From NCBI GenBank assembly GCA_036924285.1, contig JAYKYS010000001.1, positions 33,045,501-33,109,500 on the forward strand: a stretch of 64,000 bases of DNA, written 5' to 3'. The notes below the pieces were generated by a model, which did no database searches, was not told where the DNA came from, and saw only the letters and a program-made list of their open reading frames with translations. A program made the translations under genes and the position numbers. The stretch is from Asterella californica. Taxonomy: Eukaryota; Streptophyta; Marchantiopsida; Marchantiales; Aytoniaceae. This document shows, piece after piece, positions 22,851 to 35,739 of the stretch; within the stretch, counting starts at the first letter, position 1, and each line of letters opens with the position of its first letter.

Positions 22851-23743
22851 TGTAACGACCTATGTTACACATAGGAAGTTTGTCTATTAGTAAGATGTTT
22901 AGTTATAACTAAGTGTGGAGAATGTTTATTTGCTACCCAAGTACTTTAAGGAGGTATCAAGTTAGTCACGACTAGCTAAAGTTAGTTACGATTAAACTTA
23001 GTTGTACTTTTGGGCAGAATTCAGATATTTCCTAAACAGTGAGCACTACTATCTTGTCATCTTGTTTAAAAGATAAAACGGAGGTGGAAAGTATCTCTTA
23101 TTTCTTTTTTTATCTCTTATGACTTGATATTAATGGTGAGATTAAAGTTATGGACTTTGTGTGCATTAAAAACAAGAAGAGATTCAACATGTCTCCATTT
23201 TAGTGAATTCTAGTGTAGAGGGGGTGGTAATTCAAGATTCCTTGAGAATATTTCAGAATCCTTCTAGAAGTTTGACTTTGAAGGAATAAGTCCATGTGAA
23301 AAGATAAGAAGCTCATATGATTAATGCTTTATTTTAAGTAATATCTTAGTAAAACTTGGTAAAAATAGTTACGGTTGAGTTATCGAAGACTACCAAAGTA
23401 AAAACCTAGAATGTATAAATAGAGGAGTAGAGAAGAGCTCTTCATCCTTGTTTTCACATCGTCGTAATGACAACTTGAACAATATAGAGTGAGTGTGATA
23501 TTTTAGCATGTGAGAACTTGAGAGACGTCGTTAGAATGGATAATTTTAGTTGATGAGTTTATAGGTGTGTGAATGATTGAGCTTAGCATTTTTCTCCTCA
23601 AGTTCATAGTGTGCTTCCATCAAAGCCATCAAAGATGACCCTTGAGTGAGAAACAGACCCGACATGTTGTAAATTCATCGATGACTATCGTGGAGGTTGA
23701 GAGATGGGAAGTAGTTGATCGATATGACCGTGGAGGATTTACA
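22851..23743 (+). repeat. 5' LTR, family A
   Basis: 893 bp, TGTAACGACC ... GGATTTACA, with TATAAATA at 23414-23421. Clearly more diverged from the 50.7-59.5 kb pair than those two are from each other. Confidence 0.85.
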
Positions 23744-23789
23744 TTTTTGATTCCATTGTCGAGACCTCACATGAAGGGATCGTTGAAGG

Positions 23790-23960
23790 ATGTTTAGAGT
23801 TCAATTCTACATTCGGTAGAAGGAAATAATGCGAGAGCACATGGAGAGAACGTTGAGAGGAGAGAGAGCTAACGTGATGTTAGCCATTTTAGAACCTTTC
23901 GTGTATTCCGTAGTGATCTATGACGCGTTCGAGGTCATTCTCTATATCTTGTTCACTTAG
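23790..23960 (+). pseudogene. Leader ORF, 56 codons, family A (one stop)
   Basis: Starts about 46 bases after the LTR. Frame and length (171 bases with stop) are identical to 51677-51847. The product begins MFRVQFYIR, has a charged middle (MREHMERTLRGERAN) and a hydrophobic end (VVIYDAFEVILYILFT). A TAG replaces codon 10 here. I do not recognise it. Conservation of frame in separate copies suggests the ORF was once translated or constrained. Confidence 0.5.
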
Positions 23961-24057
23961 AAAGGGTTTGAGTAGAGTTGAAAGTGGATGTAACAAGAGT
24001 TGTAGAGAAAAGAAGAGAGAGAAGTTATTAGAGGAGAAAAATTAGAGAGTTTAAGAA

Positions 24058-24735
24058 TTCAGCTCTCTAGAAAATTTATACAATCGCTGTAAGATTCTCT
24101 GTATTTCCTATGAAACTTTCAAGTATTCTATATTGGATGATAAGCTATCTAGGACAACAAAAATCATGGGGAAAGGTGGTCTAGAGAGAGATATATATAC
24201 ATTTTTAAAATTGAGGGGGTTTACTCACGAGAGTTTAAGAATTATACTCTTTGGAAATTTTGTATAGTCATTGTTATATTTTCTGTGATTTTTATTTTTC
24301 TGAGAAAATTTTCAGTATTTTAGCTTGACAACAAAAATCTTGGGAAGAGGAGGTCTAGGGAGAGAGATATAAATTTTCAAAGTTGAAGGAGTTTATTCGT
24401 GAAAGTTTAGACATTCCACTCTTTGAAATTCCAATATAGTCGTTGTCATCTTTTTTGTGTTTTTATTTCTGAAAATTTCCAAGATTGTAGCTTGTTTGAT
24501 AAGCTATTAGAAGAAACAATAATCATGAGAAGATGAGACCTGAAGAGTGAGAAAGAAGTTTTCAAAGTGGAGGGGGTTGACGATCATGAGTGAAGCCAAA
24601 CTGTACAATTTTTAGTTCTTTGGAAATTTGTACAATCAACACCATTTCTTCTGATTAGGGAAGTTTCTTTTGAAATTTCATGAGTTAGTAGCTTGGAGGT
24701 TGAGCCATCGTAGGCCACAAAAATCTTAGAGAGAT
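24058..24735 (+). repeat. Four ~185-bp tandem repeats in family A leader
   Basis: Units start near 24058, 24240, 24415 and 24608. Each begins with a CTCTCTAGAAAATTT-TACAATC type block, then TTTTCTGTGA-TTTTATTT and TTGATAAGCTAT, and ends near a GGTCTAGAGAGAGATA type block. The intact element has three such units (51946-52440). Confidence 0.7.
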
Positions 24736-24779
24736 CTCTTATTGACTAAGAGATATACGTTTGGGCATACAAGGAGATC

Positions 24780-25109
24780 TTGAAGATATTTCATGAGGAA
24801 TCCATTCGAGTGCCGAGGTGGAAGAAGAGATGTTTGGGAGTTCGAACGGAGACGGAGAAGCCAAAGTTAAGTATAGATGAGTTGCGAAATCGCATCTATA
24901 GCACTTGGGGTGCCCTCTTTGCTCTATATCAAGAAGCTTCTGAGACCATTGGTGCAGATGTGAAAAAGATTGAGTTGAAAGCATCATTCACTGTGGAGGT
25001 CATGAACGCTCCTGTTGAAGTAGAGTTGGATCCTTACAAGAAGGAATTTAAGATGTCTACTGTGATTAGTACAAAAAATGATCATGAGGATATTATCTTG
25101 GACAATTAA
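24780..25109 (+). CDS. Conserved ~109-residue ORF upstream of gag, family A
   Basis: Reads MKIFHEESIRVPRWKKRCLG, then TETEKPKLSIDELRNRIYST, ALYQEASETIG, KASFTVEVMNAPVEVEL and an acidic end (VISTKNDHEDIILDN). It is open for its whole length here, while the copy at 52519-52764 aligns closely but has a TAG near its end. It precedes the zinc-knuckle ORF and the main capsid ORF. It has no match to any gag, protease or envelope domain I know. It could be an N-terminal gag (matrix-like) domain separated by stops, or an accessory protein. Confidence 0.5.
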   Translation: MKIFHEESIRVPRWKKRCLGVRTETEKPKLSIDELRNRIYSTWGALFALYQEASETIGADVKKIELKASFTVEVMNAPVEVELDPYKKEFKMSTVISTKNDHEDIILDN

Positions 25110-25234
25110 TTTTTAGATTAGATTTTATTTTGTGTATAGCATGTATAATACACGATTTTTCAATATAAGGTCCAGAAGAGTTAAGAAAGTGATGTAGAAT
25201 TATTTTTCTCAAAGATATTTTGTCCACTTAATGA

Positions 25235-27636
25235 TTGAGAAGGTGCAATAACGTGAGTGGAAGTTCAAAAGACTGGAAAGTTAGACTTAAAAACCTTCCT
25301 CAATGTTTAGATGTCATAGTAAGTGTCAGAGAGAGCTCGAGAGAGATTATCGTTGAGTTTGAGAACACTAGTACAAAACCTCAAGTAGAATCCCTGAAGA
25401 GAAGAGTAGAAACCGACTTGTAGAGGGTTGGGACATAAAGTAGTGGATTGTCCAACTAGGATCAAAGCAGAGAGAGTCAAAGGAAAGCGATAGTTTATTG
25501 ATTTAAATCTTCGAGTGGGTCCATATTCACCAGCGCCATTCATTTTCTAGGAGAGGATCTTTCTCCAAGTTGTGGAGTGGGTGATCTATCAAGAGGACAC
25601 ACGTGCGTAGATGTGGTCCCCTTACTTACATAAGTAGTCGAGAAGTTGGACGGGACTCGGAGAGCTGAGACGAAGAAGTTGTCGACTTCAAAGGAGGACT
25701 CGGCTGAGTTGTGATGGAGATCGTCATTCGAATAGTGGAGAAGGCGGTGATGCGACTCAGGCTCGTGATTACCTTGGGAGAAGAAAAGACACAAGAGGTG
25801 TTGTTACAACCATTTCTTTTTATTTTATCTATGGTAGATTATTCTCGAATGAAATTGGTGATGTTCGTACTCTTTTAGCTAGTAGTTATCTCATGAAGAT
25901 TAGAAGAGTAGAAATATGAGTTACAAGATGGAGAAGCTACAGTGTTTCATGAGAAGGACAATGAAGATGTAGAGCCGTTTGTTCGAGACTTCAAACGAGG
26001 TTGCATCGGAAACAACGTGAGAACAAAAGAAGAATGAGTGTTGTTACTGTTAGAGTTTTTAGAAGATTTTGCTCTAACGTGGTATGAAGATCGAGTGAAG
26101 AACAAGACACCTGGTGCAGTTGAGGACACATGAGAGACGTTGAGTAACACAATCATCAAAGAGTTTCTTCCATAAAAGAGTTATGAGAAGCTCATGGTGG
26201 ATCTCACTCATTTGAAGTAATGTGACGATGAAAAAGTTCGGCAGTATGCCGAAAGAGTGGATAAGTTGGAGCAACGATTTCGGACGGTTACGGAAAAGTG
26301 GAGACAACGTGGAGCTAAGAATGGCGGGGTTTGGAGCAATGCTGACCAAGAACTTGGTGGGAAAATTGAGGTCTTCAATTCGAATCCAAGTGAGGTACAA
26401 GAAGCCAACAATCAAAGCGAAGGCCATCAAGATTACGACAAATATGGAAGGGAGTTTGGATGAAAGGGATATCATCCATCCTCATCATGCCGCTCTAATG
26501 TCGATTCTAACTCTTGGTGTAGCCACATCGATGTTATCCGCACCATCACAATTGGTGATTGCTTCAACATCAACTCCTACTTCAACGGTTGTACCGAGAC
26601 CGTTTGTTCCTACAACGATGTCTACTGCCACCTCAGATTTTCATGTCATTGAAGAGCATAATCGATACTCTTGCGGATCTCAAGATAAACGTGGTGCAGT
26701 TACGAGAATGGAGGAACAAAGATGGAGGAGGAGGTCAAAGAGGGCACGACAACAATCTCAACATGAGAAATCAAGATAACTTTGGAGGAATCACATGTTA
26801 GATGTGCGGAGGTTCTCATTTTCAACAAAATTGTCTTAGCATCAAAGCAAGAGGTGCCGAAGTTGTCAAAATGAATGTTGGTGGAGGAAATCTATCACAA
26901 GCACGAGATAAGGGAGTGGTTACTATCGATGTAATGCGAGATCCTATCTATGAGAAGGGAGAGAGCTCAAACTCTTCTCATGCACCGGTGGAGATTTTAG
27001 CTCAAGAAAGAAAACAAACTCGATTTTGTGATGAACCGATTTTCATGGAGGAGTCACCAAGTAGAAGTACTCGCTCGAGTATTATTTCGAGTACACCAAT
27101 GGAGCCAAGAAGGAAGTTGGGGATGGCGGATTTCTCCATTTCATCTTCTCAAGCGGGATATGATGTGGTTGAAGATGTAGGTGCTCAAAAAGTCAACATC
27201 ACGGTTGGACAACTGATCGCACTCAATCTCAGTTTACGAAAGGAACTTAGAGAAAGACTATGTTCTAAGAGAAGCAAGAAGAAGAAACCCAAGAGCAAGA
27301 CATCAAAATCTATGAGAGTTGGTGTGTGTGGATGAGCATGCTTCAGAGATATGCACTAGGGCTTCAAAGATTAAAGTCCGATTGAATGGTCACTACGTCT
27401 CTGACGTATTGAATGGGTAGAGGGTCAACTGTAAATGCCATATCAAAGACGTTGATGAAGAAGTTGAGGATGGAACAAACTCGCTCAGCTAGCATTGTTG
27501 TGGGGATGGCTAACAAGCAATGGGTAAGACCTCTTGGTGTGTTAGAGAGAAGGTGGCTGTGTCTGTGATGAGAATTTAAACATTGATGTCCTTTCAAGTA
27601 CTAAAGGAGTCTAGTTATGATTTGCTCCTAGGTAGG
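25235..27636 (+). pseudogene. gag and partial protease, family A
   Basis: Collinear with 52975-55393. The order is a 62-codon piece (DWKVRLKNLPQCLDVIVSVR), then capsid pieces in broken frames (25950-26460: KAKAIKITTNM, LDERDIIHPHHAALMS). A nucleocapsid knuckle MCGGSHFQQNC follows at about 26802. Then a long frame to 27335 runs without interruption from the knuckle into the pre-protease linker (RDPIYEKGESSNSSHAPVEI, KRSKKKKPKSKTSK). Here knuckle and linker share one frame, unlike the younger copy. The protease start (VLIDGGS-type site) is damaged around 27410 and the sequence stops at the family C LTR. Confidence 0.7.
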
Positions 27637-28701
27637 TGTAGTATCTCAAGATTTCTCTTTTAGCCCGTTATAGCATAAAAGATATCATTCCCACAGAGGA
27701 TTTGCACAAGTATCGCTGCTCTAAGTTCTAAGATTTGCTCAAACACACAAACACACGAGTTTTATCTAGAAATCTTGTCTTCTCACAAAACCACACGGCT
27801 TCCAAACCTTTCAGAAAGTGCCTTGGACCTAAACAAACAACTACAACCTAAAATATCACATAAATATTTACTGGGAAGCTCAAGAAGACGCTTCCTGCTT
27901 CTAGGTCACGGCTTCCAATCTTCTCACGACAGTCTTCCCGAAGCAATTCTCGGCTTCTGGGGTTCAATTCGGCTTCTCACACCTCCATAAGACTGCTCCT
28001 GCTTCGTCATTGCTCTTCCACTTCCCAACGGGGTTAGATCAATCACAAGGTGTATGCCCCTTGTAGCCTTCCCAAGCTTCTGCCTATGGAAACGGTCTTC
28101 CTGTAGTACTCCAATGACATTCATCTTCACAGAAGCTCAATAGAAGTCTCGGAAGCTCACTAGAAGAAGATAGGAAGATGGGAAGATGAGGGAAGATGGG
28201 GAAGAAGAGAAAGTCCAAACAAGAGGAAACAAGACGAAAAAGAGAAATTAAGACTTCGACATGCTTCTAGTCCGGATCCTAACTAACAAACTATCTCTGC
28301 TTGTAGTAATTTGGGGAAGAAGATCACAAATTGGCTTACAGTTACACAGTCTTCTACTCGATGATGTCGTCTTTTGCTGTGAGAAGAAGTCTTCTTTTCT
28401 TCTTCTGTCGTTGCTCCGACTATTATGTCCTCTGAGATCGCTTTCCCATAGGATTGTCCATACGTGGATCCGAAGTGCTCCATTGGATGAGACAAGCTTC
28501 GACTCTGCCCAACTTCTAACAATCACCGCCACTCAAGAAGAAGGCTTCTCGTGCACAATTGGATGTGAATCCGAAGAAACCCACTGCCCAGAAGACACCG
28601 ATAAAGCTTCTGCACTTAAATCTGGAATCAATTCCTTGAGAAGAAGATACATTGGTTTCAGGAAGCTCACTTCCTACACTTCCTGATCCTACTCCTTGAC
28701 A
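27637..28701 (-). repeat. Solo LTR, family C (minus)
   Basis: About 1,065 bp. On the minus strand it starts TGTCAAGG at 28701 and ends in GAGATACTACA at 27637. It contains CTGTGGGAATGATATC near its end, a phrase typical of the U5 side of plant LTRs. A second copy lies inverted at 47091-47937. Its left neighbour is the broken family A protease; its right neighbour is unrelated, and I find no target duplication. Confidence 0.6.
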
Positions 28702-29359
28702 CAGCAGCTTAGAAACAAGACTACGCGGATGATGCAATTCCATGTCACAGGTTGTCCACTACTGTTGTCTACATCTTCGATCCATTACTAGGAGCGAAAA
28801 TACATATTCTTCTTGTATAATCCAATTCGATTTGTATGTCTCTAGCAACAGACGTAATGTGTGTACTATCAAAAAAGGTGTAACCACATGTGTGTACAAA
28901 TCCTACTCTATGATCGTCTTTATGCATTTGCCTTGAGTCGCAGGGTAGAGATCCCCTCCAATCATGCAATTAGGAGAGATGAGGTGTTCTCAGAAGGCCA
29001 CCACCTCGCATGGAGTCGGCTCCCTTCTCTATTTGGAAACTAATTCTCTACTCTTACCGTTGCCTATCATGCCACATGGACAATCATCTAAAAATACAAG
29101 AGAAACTGCTACTTCTTAAGATAGCAGATTTCACTTCTTATCAAAATTAGACAAATCAACTTGTCTTCCTAACTTGATGCCTACTCCTAATCGTTGGGTG
29201 CGATCTTCTCTTGATGTGCTCCTACCCGAACTCCTAAATCGACCTCTGATAAAGTGGAAAGTCGTACTGCTATCTCGGGTGTGATTGAGGTGGCTTCCTC
29301 CTCGATGTTCGTGGCTTGCTCTTCTAGGACGGCTTCGGAAGACAGAAGAGTCTTATGAG
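28702..29359. other. No supported gene
   Basis: Short frames on both strands. On the minus strand a serine/threonine-rich stretch near 29340-29200 looks like a retroelement linker, but I cannot place it. Confidence 0.35.
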
Positions 29360-30850
29360 AAGCTTTGTATCACACAAATCAACGAAGAGAAAACCATAAA
29401 AAAATGACCATAAAAAAATATGACCATAAAAAAATTTCACATCTTTATCTCTCCCTAACAGAATTAAAACGGACTTCTCGATAATTTGTTGTCGACCTGT
29501 GTGTCGGATCACAAGAATTTCATCATATTTCTCTACAAGAGTCAATGTTTTATATTACTTTATATTCAATGCTTTATATTCCATGTTTTCATATTTCAAT
29601 ATTCTGAATCACCATCATCAAGTATGTTAACGTTGTTGTTTGTTGACTTCTAGCTTCTAATGTTTTTTAGACTTGTAGTACTCTTGCTCGTGGAATGCTT
29701 TTCCTTAGAAGATGTTCGTTCATCACCATCTTCTTTCATTTTTTTGTTCGTCATACATGTGACAATTTTGATCATCTTGCTTGTGGGATGGTTCTCTCTG
29801 AGAACCTATCATCTTTTTCTACTTCTCCGTTGGTCATGGATGTGCTTGCAACATTAGCTCCACCAGATGTAGATATCTTGCTCTTTAGGAAACAATAGAA
29901 TCATAACGGTTGACATGAGAGATTTTGTTGGTACTTAACTTCATTGATTCACAAGAAAACCGTACCCTCAACCACCCCTATGCTAAACTTAACAACTGTT
30001 CCAATTCTAAGAAGATCACGACCCGTAGGAGTTGTGAAATTTTACATTTATGAAATCCAAAGGATCTAGTACACATGAAATGTATCGATCCATGTAAGCC
30101 TCCTCCAACACGCTTCTCAAGTTTCCTCGGTTAGTTCTTTAACTTTCACAACATGCTCCTCTCTTATCTTTACTTCAGTATACGGTATTGAAATTCCAAC
30201 AATGATTGTCACTCCCTCGAGATGGAAAAAGTAAACAACAAAGCATTCATGATAAGATCCAGACACGAAGTCTTTACGAAAAATGAAAGAAGTCTATTGG
30301 GACTGAAATGATCCTTGTGAACCTTTTTACAACGACGTCAAATCTCAATAAAACTTGAAGATGGGTGACTGCATCCAAAGAAAATTCCTCGATTTACGAG
30401 CTTTACAACATCATATAACGTAAATTGAGATAAACTAGATCTTGACGAGATTAAACCTTATATATTACAAGATTTAAATTATTGATGTAAATATGATAAG
30501 ATAGTGAGGAAAACAAGTTCAGAGTAGTTTCTTCTTTTTTCTAATGTAGTACTTTCTATGTTAACGTTTATGATAATAATTTTTTGTTTACAATTACATT
30601 TATCTTAAAACATGTGGTATCAAATCTCAAAGCAATCATGATAATAATCATCATCATCTTTTTATTTATAATATTTTTTTGAACATGAATCTCGATGAGT
30701 GATTTTTTATATAACTCCTCAATTTTAGATTCGTCAACTAAAATAATGATAATAGAGAATACTTATAATGCATCTCTTAATACTAACTCTGATAAAAATA
30801 TTCATTTATGTAATTTTTAGCTATTTTTATTGTCTAAATATTAAAACTAA
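29360..30850 (-). repeat. 1.5-kb repeat X, copy 1, with coding relics
   Basis: Aligns with 32505-33945 over its whole length in the same orientation. The minus strand keeps relics of a protein (EKYDEILVIRHTGRQQIIEK near 29545-29470) but frames are broken by indels. It includes a triple ACCATAAAAAAAT expansion at about 29391-29440. The left third is moderately conserved, the right third is AT-rich. Confidence 0.65.
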
Positions 30851-31039
30851 CTCTCTAGTCGTATTCGCAAAGGATTGAATGCACGACCTTTGTCTTAGAC
30901 GCTTGTAAACTAAACCACCTAGAACATCGATATTTGGTATATCTAGATGATACATGTACCCATGGAAAGAGTACAAATGTGCAAAGAGATAATTCAACAC
31001 TAAGAAATACATTAGTTATTCTCTACCTCTTTATTTGAA

Positions 31040-31245
31040 CTGACAAGCATACGTTGTTGTAAAGAAGATGAATAGAAAAAGTATCTTATAAACTAAATCA
31101 ACTTACTCGATCACTACGGTAATACAGAGAGTGTGTTGTTGCATTTTTAGATAAATTTCAATACTATCTACAAGTTCCCTTGGTTGGAATTTTGAATATT
31201 ACTTATTGTACAAACTCCTCGATGAGAACGATACTCCTACTTCAA
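31040..31245 (+). repeat. Repeat Y, copy 1
   Basis: About 200 bp matching 31915-32110 in the same orientation: GTTGTAAAG, GAATAGAAAAAG, ATCAACTTACTCGATCACTA, TTGGAATTTTGAATATTACT and a CGATACTCCTACTT end. The end resembles the U5 end of an LTR. Confidence 0.6.
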
Positions 31246-31453
31246 ATACTAGTTAACGAATGAGACCTCAGCGATCGGGGTTCTAACAGGCCACGGGCTG
31301 CCGTCTACACGCACTAAAGAACCCCCTCCACAACACTCGTGAGAAAAACACTCTAATCCGTGCGGATCCTTAAGAGAAAAGATATTGACTCGACCGCACT
31401 CTAGGCGCATGCGTGATCCGAGATGCCAAGAATGATCCCAACATGTCTAGAGA

Positions 31454-31590
31454 GTCTAGGTTTTTGATCACATGGTCCGACAAATGATCTCGATCTGAGT
31501 CTCGAAAGTCTAGGCTTTTGATCCGCGTGGTCCGGCAAATAGTCTCGGGTCCGAACAAATGACCCGACAGTATAGGCTTCTCGGGTTTCC
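31454..31590 (+). repeat. Short tandem repeat, ~54-62 bp period
   Basis: GTCTAGG(T/C)TTTTGATC followed by GGTCCG(A/G)CAAAT-GTCTCG occurs at about 31454 and 31508. A third, partial unit begins near 31570 (GTATAGGCTTCTCGGG). GC-richer than its surroundings. Confidence 0.6.
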
Positions 31591-31914
31591 TCCCGCTTGA
31601 CTAAGTATATAAATGGGTACCCTTTTAGCTTAGCCTTAGCTAAATTTTACCTCTAAATGACTTTTGTAAATTTCTGCATAATTTATTAAAGGTCCTGAAA
31701 ATTTCATAATTTCTATAAAATTATGCATTCATTAATTAAAATGTAAATGTAAATTAAACTGTAACCAACAATATAAATGTAAATGTAAATTAAGACTTTG
31801 ATTTAGCTTAGCTTTCACCTCTAAATAATTTCTGTAAATTCTTGCATAATTTTATTAAGGATATATTAATTTCTGTAAATAACAAATAATTTAGATGTGT
31901 AGAAAGAAAATTAA

Positions 31915-32110
31915 ATACAATACTTGTTGTAAAGTATATGAATAGAAAAAGATCCTAGAAACTGAATCAACTTACTCGATCACTATGATAATACAGAGGT
32001 GCGTTGTTGTATTTTCAGATAAATTTCAATGCTAGTTACAAGTTCCCTTAGTTGGAATTTTGAATATTACTTATTGAACAAAATTCTAGATGGGACCGAT
32101 ACTCCTACTT
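31915..32110 (+). repeat. Repeat Y, copy 2
   Basis: Second copy of the 200-bp unit at 31040-31245. Copy 1 lies right of repeat X copy 1; this copy lies left of X copy 2, so the order is X-Y-spacer-Y-X with all units in the same orientation. Confidence 0.6.
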
Positions 32111-32280
32111 TAGAGATCTCAATCGTATATTCTTTATCTCTCATGTACTCTCCTGTTCATATGTGAAAAACTATGATTTATCATGAAATATTTTACGATT
32201 GTTATTTCTACATCTACTATTGATTTGCATGACAACTTCAGATCTAGGTAGTTCATTCACAATCCAATCTCCCTTAAAAT

Positions 32281-33945
32281 CTATAGAAATTGAAGATAGG
32301 ATTTTGTTTGAAACTCCAAATCTTTAGCAGAAGCGCTCCTTAGATCGAAGTAAGCAAGTGGTGGAAAAATGGTGGCATTACATGTGATCTCGTGGTTATT
32401 CTTCAACACATGCATGATTGAGAAGTCACGATCTTCCAAACATTTAGTTGATATGGTAATAGAATCTTGATTCTTGCGAATTTCTCCACCAATTCTTTCC
32501 TTCTTGGATGTACTACACAAATCAACAAAGAAAATTGTTATATGATAACCAAAAAAATTCACATCTTTATCTCTTTCTAGCATAATTGAAACGGACTTCT
32601 CGATAATTTGTTATCGATCTGTGTCTCGGATCACAATAGTTCTGTCATATTTTTCTGCAAGAGTCAATGCTTTATATTACTTTATATTCAATGATTTATA
32701 TTCCTTGTTCTCGTATTTGAATGTTTTGAATCACTATCATCAAGTCTGTTAACATTGTTGTTTGTTGACTTCAAGCTTCTAACATCTTTTAGACTTGTAG
32801 TACTTTTGTCCATTCATTGTTTTTCCTTGGAAGATGTTTGGTCATCACCATCTTCTTTGGTTTCTTTGTTGGTCATACATGTGACAATTCTGGTCATCTT
32901 GCTTGTGGGATGGTTCTCTTATAAGAACCCATCATTTGTTTATATTTCTCCGTTGGTCATAGATGTACTTGCAGCATTAGCTCCATCAGATCTAGATATC
33001 TTGTTCTCTTTATGAAACTATAGAACTATAACAGTTCACATGAGAGATTCTGTTGATATTTAACTTCATTGATTCGCAAGAAAACCGTACCTTCAACAAC
33101 CCCTATGCTAAACTTATCGACTGTTCCAATTCTAAGAAGATCAGTATCCGTATCGTTGTGAAGTTTTGCATTTATGAAATCCATATGATCTAGTACACAT
33201 GAGGTGTATCGGTCCATGGAAGCCTCCTCCAACACGGTTCTCAAGTTTTCTCGATTAGTTCTTTAACTTCCACAACATGCTCCTCTCTTATCTTTACTTC
33301 TGAATATAGTATTGAAATTCCAACCATGATTGCCACTCTATCGAGATGAAAAAAGTAAACCACAAAGCATTCATGATTAGATCCAGACACGAAGTCTTTA
33401 CAACAAATGAAAAGAAGTCTATTGGGATTGAAATGATCGTTGTGAACTTTTCTACAACGACGTCAAATCTCAATAAGACTTGAAAATGAGTGAATGCACT
33501 CAAAGTAAGTGATTCCTCGATTTGCAAGCTCTACAACATCATATGACGTAAATTGAGATAAACTATGTCTTCACGAGATTAAACCTTATATATGACAAGA
33601 TTTAAATTATTGATGTAAATATGATAGAATGTAAAACGTTTGGAGTAGTTTTTTCTCTTTTCTAATGTAGTATTTGTTATGTCAACGTTTATGATAATAT
33701 TTTTTTTATAGTTACATTTATCTTAAAACATATGGTATCAAATCTCAAAATAATAATCATAATAATCATCATTTTTTATCTATAATACTGTTTTCGAAAG
33801 TGAATCTCAGTGAGTGATTTTTAATATAATTTCTCAATTTTAGACTCATCAACTGAAATAGTGACAATAGATAATACTTATAATGCATCTGATAAACATA
33901 TTTATTTATGTAATTTTTATCTTTTATTATTGTCTAAATATTAAA
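32281..33945 (-). pseudogene. Repeat X, copy 2, with relic of an unrecognised protein
   Basis: 32505-33945 is the second copy of repeat X. The minus strand keeps longer frames than copy 1. At 32583-32281 it reads MLERDKDVNFFGYHITIFFV, IRKNQDSITISTKCLEDRDF and FPPLAYFDLRSASAKDLEF. At 33244-33026 it reads MRTVLEEASMDRYTSCVLDH, DLLRIGTVDKFSIGVVEG and INEVKYQQN. At 33527-33294 lies a hydrophobic frame. Pieces sit in different frames with stops between. I do not recognise the protein; it is not RT, RNase H, integrase or a transposase core as far as I can see. Confidence 0.45.
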
Positions 33946-35739
33946 ACTTTTTGATCTCATTATACTTCATTTAAGAATTTAATGTCTATATCTATTATAT
34001 CTATTTGTGCAAAAGATGTAAATAAAAATATATGGTTATATGGTTATACGGTAAGTAAAGCTAAAAGTACGAGTACAAGCTATTCCAATCCAAAATTTGA
34101 ATATTTTTATATGTTTAATTTTTATATTATACAAAATATTCATACACACTGTAGCAATATGTGATCTTTTGTTCAATTATCTTAAACTTAAATCTAATGT
34201 TTCTATTGCATAGTTATTAAAATATCTTTTCCAATTGTATATGAATGTACCAAAATAAATCTTCTCATAGAAAATTATGATCCATCAAAATTTTTCTTAT
34301 AACATATGCATAAGGATAATTTAATAATAGACAACCAATTTCAAGTCAATTTTAGATGCTAGTTCTTAATATGATAATTTGAATTATGCTAGAAAACTCT
34401 GAACAATTTTTTCATATTATCTCATTCAATTTTTTTCTCACTCAAATTTTACTAAACTCTTCTTCAACATGGAAGTTAGTTGATGTTAATGCACTCGAAA
34501 CCCCTCATTGTCAAAAATTCTCACTTTATATTTCAACATTTTGATAATATTTTCTCTAAAATATGTTCTTTAGTGAAATATTTGTCATCTTAAATTTGTT
34601 TCAAGATATTCCTTTATCATCTATATCAAGTCTCTTAAAGAAATTGACATCCATGCAATTTTACATGCATTTTGTCATGTCACAATTATATAAACATTCA
34701 TGTTTATCTTGACTTGTCATCTCATCATTTAGTCAATGTTTTTCACCATGTCAAAAACTGAATATCACATCAACATCCATGACATACGAAAGTCTAAAGT
34801 TTCAAACCCTATAATTATTTCATTTGAGTTTCATTCATAATAATAAAAATTACCAATATTTCAACAATATCTACATAATGATCACATCATAAATCTATCA
34901 CCAAAAATATGACCACTAAGCTTTGAGAAAATAAACTATTACCAAACAAATTTGTTTCAAAGTTTGAAACTAAACAAACATTATATATATTGATATCTAG
35001 ATCTATATGAAACATATTGCAATAATCTTTTGTTAGAACATGCATGTGTGATTGAAATTCAATTTTATGTTTTTCTTTAAGTTCTCAATATCCATTAGAA
35101 AAATAATATAAATGAAGAATGATAATAAATGTGATTCTTCTAAAATAAATAAACTGTTTATTTTCAGTGACCAGTAATATTTCAAGTAGCACAATTTTTG
35201 CTCAATAAAACATACGATATGATAATATTATCCAAATAACAAAATAAATTTAGTAAACATACCAAGAAATGTACTACTATACTAAATTGTATAGAGGATA
35301 GATCGTACACATAATTTCACTAATAAATACTAATCGATCATTTATGTTTTACAACATATTTGATATCATAAAGAGAAATGATGTGGTTATGCACAAATTG
35401 TGTTAGCTCTCAACAAGCTTTCCTTGTTTTCTTTTTGCAAGTATACTCAACTATTTGGAGTTTATTAATTATACTCCGTTGACACAATGAACACTATAAT
35501 AAGTTGGAGGTATATCACACCATTATACTTATTTTTAATTTTTAATTCCTTTTTAAGAATTAAAAATATATGAAAAACTTAAAAAATATATGAGAGTTAA
35601 AACTCCCGTCCGAACCAAATATGATCAAAGTAGTTGGTTCGGACTGGAGTAAGACTCTCGAGCAGATCAATTTTCTTCACAAGATGTTTCACAACAAAAT
35701 GATCCACATAAAATAAAATTCATTAACTAATAAATAATG
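33946..35739. other. AT-rich DNA, no gene seen
   Basis: Long A/T runs, no open frame of note, no clear repeat unit. Confidence 0.5.

Larger units (their letters stand above)
22851..27636 (+). mobile_element. 5' half of a decayed family A gypsy element
   Basis: 5' LTR (22851-23743), primer-site-like sequence, leader with repeats, a 109-codon ORF, gag and the first part of protease. The element ends abruptly at 27636 in the middle of the protease (..SYDLLLGR), where a family C LTR begins. It is collinear with the element at 50718-59698 but has many stops in gag. The continuation of pol is not found on the other side of the family C LTR at 28701. Confidence 0.85.
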
